From Tissierellia bacterium (GTDB taxonomy: Bacteria > Bacillota > Clostridia > Tissierellales > Tepidimicrobiaceae), in NCBI GenBank assembly GCA_012735215.1, contig JAAYHX010000001.1:1-47826 (forward strand): DNA of 47,826 nt. The letters are read 5' to 3'. Position numbers and translations under genes: made by a program. Below the pieces are notes generated by a model. The model made no database searches. It saw nothing but the letters and a program-made list of their open reading frames with translations, and had not been told where the DNA came from. Numbering within the stretch: the stretch's first letter is position 1; each line of letters starts with the position of its first letter. Shown here piece by piece: positions 42,197 through 47,826 of the stretch.

Positions 42197-42917
42197 AATA
42201 GAAAACCTAAATAAGTATTTTGGAGACAAACATGTTTTAAAGAACATAAATCTGGAAATTAAAAAGGGTGAAGTTGTGGCCCTTATAGGACCTTCTGGAT
42301 CTGGGAAAAGCACCCTGATAAGGTGTATTGATTATTTGGAAGAACCTACATCTGGAAGTATTTTCATTAAAGGAGAAAACATAGCTAAAGCAGGCAAGGG
42401 CATAGACAGGATAAGACAGAGCATAGGAATGGTTTTCCAGCATTTTAACCTATTTCCCCATAAAACAGTTATGGAGAATATAACCTTAGCTCCAGTCTTA
42501 ACAGGAAAACTTACAAAAAAAGAAGCAGAAAACAAGGCATTAGAGCTATTAAAAATAATGGATCTTGTGGATAAGAAGGACGTGTATCCAAACTCCCTCT
42601 CAGGAGGGCAAAAACAGAGGATTGCCATTGCCAGATCTCTAGCTATGGACCCAGAAATTATGTTGTTTGATGAAGCTACATCAGCCCTAGATCCAGAAAT
42701 GGTTGGTGAGGTATTAAGCGTTATGAAATATCTAGCTGAAACAGGTATGACTATGATAGTGGTAACCCATGAAATGGCTTTTGCTAAACAGGTAGCTGAT
42801 AGGGTTATATTCATGGCTGATGGAGAAATTATAGAAGAAAATAGTGCAGTAGAGTTATTTGAAAACCCACAAAACCCAAGAACAAAAGATTTTTTATCAA
42901 AGGTGCTGCAATATTAA
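42189..42917 (+). CDS. Amino acid ABC ATPase, GlnQ/ArtP type
   Basis: 242 residues. I start at GTG 42189 ([24 protein letters not shown]), after AAAGGAGA inside the permease end; an upstream in-frame ATG (42168) would add seven residues lacking similarity to the family. Walker [12 protein letters not shown]-loop [11 protein letters not shown], signature [15 protein letters not shown], Walker [17 protein letters not shown]-loop VVTHEMAFA. It powers uptake by the permease 41540-42196 in the cytoplasm. Confidence 0.93.
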   Translation: MIRIENLNKYFGDKHVLKNINLEIKKGEVVALIGPSGSGKSTLIRCIDYLEEPTSGSIFIKGENIAKAGKGIDRIRQSIGMVFQHFNLFPHKTVMENITLAPVLTGKLTKKEAENKALELLKIMDLVDKKDVYPNSLSGGQKQRIAIARSLAMDPEIMLFDEATSALDPEMVGEVLSVMKYLAETGMTMIVVTHEMAFAKQVADRVIFMADGEIIEENSAVELFENPQNPRTKDFLSKVLQY

Positions 42918-42921
42918 ACGA

Positions 42922-42966
42922 AAGGGTCAGGTTCTATTATCCCTTGATGGATTCAATCTGACCCTT
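42922..42966. terminator. Shared terminator of transporter operon and convergent gene
   Basis: AAGGGTCAG (42922-42930) pairs with CTGACCCTT (42958-42966); the loop is 27 bases. It overlaps the stop of the minus-strand gene. Confidence 0.65.
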
Positions 42967-43243
42967 ACTTATTTATAAATGGCTTTACTTTAAACACTTT
43001 AACCACATAATCATCCATACCAGCTTTAGCAAAGACCAATATAGGTCCTTCTTTACCTTTTGTAAATTCAATTCTATAAGCTTCCAGGTCATCTTTATCT
43101 GATCCTTCATCCCTCTTTACTATTACTTCATTTCTATTTGCAACTCTATAATCTTCAAATATATTTACAATTCTTTCTTCTAATTCTCCTGTTGGGCATT
43201 CAAGTACCTTGATTCTATCGATAGCCTTGTCTAAGTTAGTCAT
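42965..43243 (-). CDS. Small conserved hypothetical protein (92 aa)
   Basis: GCAGGAGGA about nine bases before ATG 43243 is a strong site. The protein has an N-terminal helix (MTNLDKAIDRIKVLECPTGELEERIVNIFEDY) and then strands (NEVIVKRDEGSD, YRIEFTKGKEGPILVFAKAG, DYVVKVFKVKPFI). It is acidic and soluble. I do not recognise the family. It is monocistronic and convergent with the arginine transporter. Confidence 0.75.
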   Translation of the reverse strand: MTNLDKAIDRIKVLECPTGELEERIVNIFEDYRVANRNEVIVKRDEGSDKDDLEAYRIEFTKGKEGPILVFAKAGMDDYVVKVFKVKPFINK

Positions 43244-43367
43244 AGTCTTATCCTCCTGCCTATATGATTAAGTACAACTATTATTATTAGCTATATTTAA
43301 ATAAATATTAGATTTTAAGCAAGAAGTTCTATTTTAATAATCTGCTGAAATTTAAAGATGTAATAGG

Positions 43368-43388
43368 GAAGACGGAGCCTCCGGCTTC
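43368..43388. other. GC-rich mini-hairpin in AT-rich intergenic DNA
   Basis: GAAG-a-CGGA-GCC-TCCG-g-CTTC folds into a tight hairpin with one A-G mismatch. It is the only GC-rich patch in 43244-43582, which otherwise holds nothing I can identify. It might be a member of a dispersed palindrome family; only one copy is in the window. Confidence 0.4.
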
Positions 43389-43582
43389 AGGATATGACAA
43401 GTACTATACTATTATGTCTTAATAGATATAATAAATAACATTCACAAATTATGGTGCTGCATAGATTTTCCCAGCAAGAGTTTAAGTGATATTTATTTCT
43501 TGAATAAATTAAGGAAATGTGGAAAAATAATAAGGGACTTGTATATATAGGGTACTGTAAGCTTAAATCAATAAGGGGTGAC

Positions 43583-45040
43583 ATGGTGAAATATATAATA
43601 CCAGTATTAGTAGGTGCAGTAATTGGATATATAACTAATTGGGTTGCAATAAAGATGTTGTTTAGGCCACATGAAGAAAAGAGAATTCTTGGATTTCACA
43701 TTCCTTTTACTCCAGGACTTATTCCCAAGGAAAGGAACAGAATAGCTAGAAATTTAGGGGAAGTGGTAGGAGGGCACCTTTTATCTCCTCAGGTAATTAA
43801 AAACTGGTTGTACAGCAACAACCTAGAAGTCCACCTAAGAAGATGGGTGGAATCCAGTATAGATAGTTTAAAAGGAGATGAAAGATCCTTAAGGGCCATT
43901 ATTACTAAAGACTGTGATGAAATAGTAAATAGGATAAAAGAGAAAATAACAGAATTAATCTGTATAGAAATAAAAAAGAATTCCTTTAAAGAAGCTGTAG
44001 TAAAATTTATCAGGGAACACTTTCTAACTGAGTCTATGGATAGCCTATCTGAAATAATAGATGAAGAGCTGGAAAGATATCTATTTGAAATAGTTACTTC
44101 TCCGGGGATAGAAAGTTTATTAAGAGCTTCCATGAATCATGGACTCAGTAAGCTAACCAAAGATGAAAGAAGTCTAAAGGATGTTATTCCTGATAATTTA
44201 ATCCATGCTATAAAGGCCTATATAAAGGATCAAGAGGAACGAATAGTTAGTACCTTGAAGACTACACTTAATGATCCAGGAGTAGAAATAAAGATAAGAA
44301 AATCTATTGCTAGCTTAGCATCTCAGCAGATGAATAGACTAGTATCTTTCTTTATTAGTCCTGAAGCTATATCCAATACAGTATATGCAAAGTTTAAGGA
44401 GTATATGGATAAACCTGATTTCAAACAAAATATAATCCATGTACTTATAGGGCTAATTGATAGATTGATGGAAAACAAGGTAAGGATTGTAGCTGAAGAA
44501 GTTATGTCCACCCTTGGTGAGGAAGAAGTAGAAAAGATTACATCTAGGATAATTGGAATTATTTCCAATAGGGACAACTTGAGGAAGTTGGTGGATGTAA
44601 TTGGTGCAAGTGTAAGAGCACAGAAAAATGAAGTAGAAAGTTCTCTGTTGAGGATTATTTCTCGGGCAATAGAAAGAACATTGAAATCTCAAGATTTATA
44701 TAGCAGGGTTAATAATATAGTGGATAGGATGGTAGAAAGTATTATCAATAGGCCTATTTCATCAATTGCCATATACATGAATGAATCCTTTGTCAATAAG
44801 ATTATAGATTTGAGTATGGATTTTCTTAATAGATTTATTGAAAACAAGCTACCCAAATTATTAGAGTTTTTTAACATTTCCAAGGTGGTGGAAGAGGAGA
44901 TCAATAGATATGATGTTGCTTTTACAGAAGAACTCATACTGCAAATAGCCCATAGAGAATTAAAGGCCATAACCTGGCTTGGCGGATTGCTAGGGGGAAT
45001 AATTGGATTATTAACACCACTTTTACAGATGATTAGTTAA
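43583..45040 (+). CDS. DUF445 family membrane protein (YheB-like)
   Basis: 485 residues from ATG 43583 (MVKYIIPVLVGAVIGYITNWVAIKMLFRPHEEK); AAGGGG lies just upstream. GTG 43586 has slightly better spacing and is nearly equal. Earlier in-frame starts lie before that site. Family landmarks: the N-terminal helix GAVIGYITNWVAIKMLFRP, FTPGLIPKERNRIARNLGEVVGGHLLS, long amphipathic helices, then a C-terminal membrane helix WLGGLLGGIIGLLTPLLQ. DUF445 members span the membrane at both ends with a helical cytoplasmic body. The biochemical role is unknown; some are linked to sporulation and envelope genes. It is monocistronic with a terminator at 45062. Confidence 0.9.
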   Translation: MVKYIIPVLVGAVIGYITNWVAIKMLFRPHEEKRILGFHIPFTPGLIPKERNRIARNLGEVVGGHLLSPQVIKNWLYSNNLEVHLRRWVESSIDSLKGDERSLRAIITKDCDEIVNRIKEKITELICIEIKKNSFKEAVVKFIREHFLTESMDSLSEIIDEELERYLFEIVTSPGIESLLRASMNHGLSKLTKDERSLKDVIPDNLIHAIKAYIKDQEERIVSTLKTTLNDPGVEIKIRKSIASLASQQMNRLVSFFISPEAISNTVYAKFKEYMDKPDFKQNIIHVLIGLIDRLMENKVRIVAEEVMSTLGEEEVEKITSRIIGIISNRDNLRKLVDVIGASVRAQKNEVESSLLRIISRAIERTLKSQDLYSRVNNIVDRMVESIINRPISSIAIYMNESFVNKIIDLSMDFLNRFIENKLPKLLEFFNISKVVEEEINRYDVAFTEELILQIAHRELKAITWLGGLLGGIIGLLTPLLQMIS

Positions 45041-45061
45041 TTATAATTATATCTAACTCTT

Positions 45062-45101
45062 AACCACAGGTTGTTGAATTTGCAAACAGCTTGTGGTTTT
45101 T
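45062..45101 (+). terminator. Terminator of DUF445 gene
   Basis: AACCACA (45062-45068) pairs with TGTGGTT (45092-45098), extended by a second helix (GTTGTT/AACAGC), then TTT. Confidence 0.8.
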
Positions 45102-45184
45102 ATTTATAGATAAATAGAGAAAAAGAAAGATTTTAAGAAATTCTTAAGCTTTTTTTAATCAGTTTTTTAGATTCATCTAATATA

Positions 45185-45213
45185 TTTATGGTTAAATAAA
45201 GGATATATATAAT
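45185..45213 (+). promoter_or_regulatory. Candidate promoter of the DedA-GT4-acyltransferase operon
   Basis: TTTATG (45185-45190), 17 bases, TATAAT (45208-45213). The -10 is perfect but the -35 is weak, so it may need an activator. Confidence 0.45.
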
Positions 45214-45245
45214 AGAATTGACAAGCAGAAAGGGGTATAGAATAA

Positions 45246-45755
45246 ATGAATATTCAAATGGTAAGTGATTACTTTTACCGATATGGATCTATAGCCATAT
45301 TTGTAATCGTATTTTTAGAATATTTAAATATACCGGGACTACCATCTGGAATCATAATGCCTTCAGCTGGCATATGGGCTTCAAAAGGTAGTATTGGTTT
45401 TGGTACTGTACTCCTTTTATCAGTAGCTGCAGGAATTTGTGGAAGTTGGGTCTTATATTGTATAGGAAGGTGGGGAGGTCAATTATTATTAAGCAAATAT
45501 ATTCAAAAGTTTCCTAAGCATAAAGCCTTCCTTGATCAAGCCATAGAGAAAATAAGCACCAAAGGATATATAGGTCTTTTCCTTGGGAAGTTACTGCCAA
45601 TGATAAGAACAATAATTTCCATACCAGCAGGAGCTATAAAGATGAACTTTTTAGGGTATACCATCTTTTCTACCTTAGGAATTTTAGTATGGAATCTTAC
45701 CCTTGTGGGTGCTGGGTATCTCTTTGGAGAATCAGTTCTACAGATTTTGGGATAG
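45246..45755 (+). CDS. DedA family membrane protein
   Basis: 169 residues; AAAGGGG precedes ATG 45246. Conserved DedA features: E-Y-LNIPGLPSGIIMPSAG (the re-entrant loop), VLLLSVAAGICGSWVLYCIGRWGG, LGKLLPMIRTIISIPAGAIKMNFLGYTIFSTLGILVWN (the F/R-xxPxxR-type motif) and a final hydrophobic helix. DedA proteins are flippases or transporters, some for undecaprenyl phosphate or phosphatidylethanolamine. It begins a cluster with a GT4 glycosyltransferase and a DUF374 acyltransferase. Confidence 0.88.
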   Translation: MNIQMVSDYFYRYGSIAIFVIVFLEYLNIPGLPSGIIMPSAGIWASKGSIGFGTVLLLSVAAGICGSWVLYCIGRWGGQLLLSKYIQKFPKHKAFLDQAIEKISTKGYIGLFLGKLLPMIRTIISIPAGAIKMNFLGYTIFSTLGILVWNLTLVGAGYLFGESVLQILG

Positions 45756-45773
45756 GAAAGTGAGGGAGTCAAA

Positions 45774-47021
45774 GTGCGTATTGCTATGTTGACTAATAAC
45801 TACAAGCCTTTTGTGGGAGGAGTACCTATATCTATAGAAAGATTAGCCAATGAATTAAGAGAATTAGGTCATGAAGTATATATATTCGCTCCTAGCTATG
45901 GAAGTGATGAGGAGGACCCTTATGTAATTCGTTACCGTTCAATTAAAAAGAAAATGAAAGGAGTAATTACTGTTCCTTATATTTTAGATTCTACTATAGA
46001 AGAGAAATTTTCTAGCCTTTCTTTTGACTTGATTCATGTTCACCATCCAATGTTAATTGGATATGTAGCCCAGTACTTAAAGTTAAAATACAAAGTCCCT
46101 ATAGTATTTACCTACCACACACGATATGAACAATACCTTCATTATATTAGACCCTATGATGTCATACAGCAGCACAGCAACAGGGTCAAAAATCCCATAA
46201 TTAGCTTGTTTGAAAAAAAAGTAGTTTGCAGGGGTATAGAAAAACTAGTTACTTTTCATAATCGCATTTTTTCAAATCATTGCCAGCTGGTTTTCGCTCC
46301 ATCTTATAGCATGAAGAATTTTCTGGAGGAACAGGGGACTATAACAGATGTAAAAGTAGTTCCTACAGGAATTGAAGAAGATGATTTTAAATGTGATTTG
46401 AACAAGGTAAAGGATATAAGAAAAAAATATTTGAAAGACAAGGATTACATATTTTGTACTGTGTCTAGGTTAGGGAAGGAAAAGAATATCTCTTTTATTT
46501 TAAAAGGACTAAAGATATTTAAAGAAAGGAAGGGAGATTGCTTCAGATTTTTGATTGTTGGAGATGGAGATCAGCGAGAGGAACTGGAAAAAGAAGTAGA
46601 GAGTCTTGGAATTGAGGATAATGTAGTATTCTGTGGAAATATTGAGCACAAGGAAATTCGCAATTATTATCATGCTTGTGATCTATTCTTGTTTGCTTCC
46701 CAATCGGAAACTCAGGGAATTGTATTGTTGGAAGCAATGGCAGCAGGTTTACCAGTCGTTGCAGTCTATGGAAGTGGTGTCTGTGATGTAATAGAGAATG
46801 GGGTAAATGGATTTATGACCCATATGGATGTAAATGCATGGGAGGAAAAGATTGAACGGATTGTAGAAAATGAGCCCATGAGGAGGCAGATGGAAAGAAA
46901 TGCAATTTCAAAAGCAGAACAGTACCTGTCCTGTAATATTGCAAAAACCGTAGTAGGATACTACAGGGATCTTTTATTCTATATAAGCGGGGAGCAAGTA
47001 TATGAAAAAAAGGTTATTTAA
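45774..47021 (+). CDS. GT4 glycosyltransferase, diacylglycerol-glucosyltransferase type
   Basis: 415 residues, GTG start at 45774 after GAGGGAG. Two Rossmann halves are present. N-terminal: MRIAMLTNNYKPFVGGVPISIERLANELRELGHEVYIFAPSY and IHVHHPMLIGYVAQYLKLKYKVPIVFTYHTRYEQYLHYI. C-terminal: VSRLGKEKNISFILKGL, LIVGDGDQREELEKEV and LFLFASQSETQGIVLLEAMAAGLPVVAV (the E-x7-E motif of the donor site). It is a retaining glycosyltransferase like those that make monoglucosyl-diacylglycerol or related lipid-linked sugars. Neighbours DedA and DUF374 fit lipid work. It overlaps the acyltransferase start by 20 bases. Confidence 0.9.
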   Translation: MRIAMLTNNYKPFVGGVPISIERLANELRELGHEVYIFAPSYGSDEEDPYVIRYRSIKKKMKGVITVPYILDSTIEEKFSSLSFDLIHVHHPMLIGYVAQYLKLKYKVPIVFTYHTRYEQYLHYIRPYDVIQQHSNRVKNPIISLFEKKVVCRGIEKLVTFHNRIFSNHCQLVFAPSYSMKNFLEEQGTITDVKVVPTGIEEDDFKCDLNKVKDIRKKYLKDKDYIFCTVSRLGKEKNISFILKGLKIFKERKGDCFRFLIVGDGDQREELEKEVESLGIEDNVVFCGNIEHKEIRNYYHACDLFLFASQSETQGIVLLEAMAAGLPVVAVYGSGVCDVIENGVNGFMTHMDVNAWEEKIERIVENEPMRRQMERNAISKAEQYLSCNIAKTVVGYYRDLLFYISGEQVYEKKVI

Positions 47022-47604
47022 TCTATTTTCAGCATTTGCCCATGCATATTTAAAACTTGTTGATGTAACTGGAAGGTTTGAAATAATAAATCAGGATGCA
47101 ATTAGAGAAAATACTATGCTGGGATACTGGCATGGAGACAGTTACTGTATGAAGTTACTATTAAGGAATATTTCCAATAGAAAGCATAGTATTATTGTAA
47201 TTGTTACTGCAGATAGTAGGGGAGATGTAATTGAAAAAATAATTGCAAACTATGGGGCAAGAGCTATTCGTCTGCCTGATGGCTTAAGCATTCGACATCA
47301 CTTACGAGATTTAAAGGAAATGTGCAAGACATCAGGAGACATTTTCGCTTTAGCCTTAGATGGACCCTTAGGACCACTCCATGAGCCAAAAAAACTGATC
47401 TTCCTCCTAGCCTCTGAGGCTGAGAAGAAGATGGCCTATATTCACTTTAAGTATAAGAATGTAATACGATTAAAGCATCGTTGGGATAGGTATGTAATTC
47501 CTCTGCCTTTTTCTAAAATAACCGCTTATGTAGAGGAGTTGGGATATATAAGCAAGGAAGATTTAAGAAACTTTGCAGACTATAGGGAGAAATTGATTTG
47601 CTGA
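47002..47604 (+). CDS. DUF374 lysophospholipid acyltransferase-like protein
   Basis: 200 residues, starting within the end of the GT4 gene (ATG 47002, after GCGGGGAGC), so the two are translationally coupled. The DUF374/LpxL-like pattern is seen: TMLGYWHGDSYCMKLL (H-x-D-type acyltransferase box, HGDS), IVTADSRGDVIEKIIANYGARAIRLPDG, then ALALDGPLGPLHEPKKLIFLLASEAEKK. It should place an acyl chain on a glycolipid or lipid intermediate at the membrane. The third gene of the DedA-GT4-DUF374 operon; terminator at 47628. Confidence 0.85.
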   Translation: MKKRLFNLFSAFAHAYLKLVDVTGRFEIINQDAIRENTMLGYWHGDSYCMKLLLRNISNRKHSIIVIVTADSRGDVIEKIIANYGARAIRLPDGLSIRHHLRDLKEMCKTSGDIFALALDGPLGPLHEPKKLIFLLASEAEKKMAYIHFKYKNVIRLKHRWDRYVIPLPFSKITAYVEELGYISKEDLRNFADYREKLIC

Positions 47605-47627
47605 TGTAAATGGAGTAAAAAAACAAA

Positions 47628-47654
47628 AGCACAGAGGGGTCTCTGTGCTATTTT
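47628..47654 (+). terminator. Terminator of glycolipid operon
   Basis: AGCACAGAG (47628-47636), loop GGGT, CTCTGTGCT (47641-47649), then ATTTTTATT. Confidence 0.82.
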
Positions 47655-47826
47655 TATTCTATTATGTAGCTGTCTAATACTTCACCAAAATATAATATAT
47701 GATAGTCATGATTAGGATAATTCTTCTCCTTAATACTTTTCTCTACCAGGCCTGGTTCCATTGCCTGTTGATAGACAACCTTGCATTCAAAGTGCAAATC
47801 ACAGTTTTCGATTACAGGTGTGGAAA
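47654..47826 (-). CDS. Flavin reductase-like protein (flavoredoxin type), C-terminal part
   Basis: The frame enters from the right edge on the minus strand and ends at TAA 47654-47656. The 56 residues include TPVIENCDLHFECKVVYQQAMEPGLV and YPNHDYHILYFGEVLDSYI. This is the family end of FMN-binding split-barrel flavoredoxins and flavin reductases, with the typical ending HILYFGEVLDSY. The FMN-binding N-terminal half is outside the window. It would use NAD(P)H or reduced ferredoxin to reduce flavin in the cytoplasm. Confidence 0.8.
   Translation of the reverse strand, partial: STPVIENCDLHFECKVVYQQAMEPGLVEKSIKEKNYPNHDYHILYFGEVLDSYIIE

Noticed and set aside
1-47826. CRISPR array or long tandem repeats
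   Set aside because: No set of evenly spaced direct repeats beyond the 13-bp pair at 12679 was found.

Overview
The window is low-GC DNA with strong AGGAGG/GGGGG-type ribosome binding sites, many TTG and GTG starts, T-box leaders, an S-layer-homology protein, GGDEF proteins, Xre-AbrB regulators, a DUF445 protein and an [FeFe]-hydrogenase with clostridial-type ferredoxin domains. Together these point to an anaerobic Clostridia/Tissierellia-like Firmicute. The species cannot be told from the sequence. No rRNA, tRNA, CRISPR array or intact insertion sequence was seen.

Region 1 (1-25.9 kb) is an accessory and regulatory zone in which intact genes alternate with gene ruins. Intact genes include a penicillin-binding D-Ala carboxypeptidase, a DUF362 protein, a CBS-pair protein, two diguanylate cyclases, two GNAT acetyltransferases, a nitrilase, ExoA, a frataxin-like DUF1801 protein, an AgrC/LytTR-type two-component system, an ABC-2 exporter with its Xre-AbrB regulator, a TetR/membrane-protein pair and a beta-helix protein. 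Between them lie at least ten broken genes: a DUF1801 gene with five in-frame stops, a truncated EVE-McrB type IV restriction gene, an Xre/membrane-protein pair whose twin operators survive, a collapsed S-layer protein, a GGDEF gene that has lost its active site, a CheB tail, a MarR-GNAT deletion fusion, a frameshifted QueG-like ferredoxin gene and several short tails. Most of the frameshifts can be explained by loss of one base, often in a homopolymer run.

Region 2 (26-47.8 kb) is mostly intact metabolic and envelope genes. It holds a phosphoesterase followed by an unknown protein with an internal duplication; a thioredoxin-fold [2Fe-2S] protein with a group-B-like [FeFe]-hydrogenase; a minus-strand operon DUF169 - permease - substrate-binding lipoprotein - ATPase, divergent from an HpcH/HpaI aldolase; a proline iminopeptidase; a D-Ala-D-Ala ligase-like ATP-grasp enzyme; an aspartate-type aminotransferase; a coiled-coil protein; a polar amino acid ABC transporter controlled by two tandem T-boxes, both with an AGA (Arg) specifier; DUF445; and a DedA - GT4 glycosyltransferase - DUF374 acyltransferase cluster that looks like a glycolipid module. 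The right edge cuts a flavin-reductase-like gene.

The strongest leads are the tandem arginine T-boxes, the DUF169/ABC/aldolase neighbourhood of unknown substrate, the orphaned twin operators, the CTG start codon of the LytTR regulator, and the uniform one-base-loss pattern in the broken genes, which is either real reductive decay, reversible slippage or an assembly artefact.
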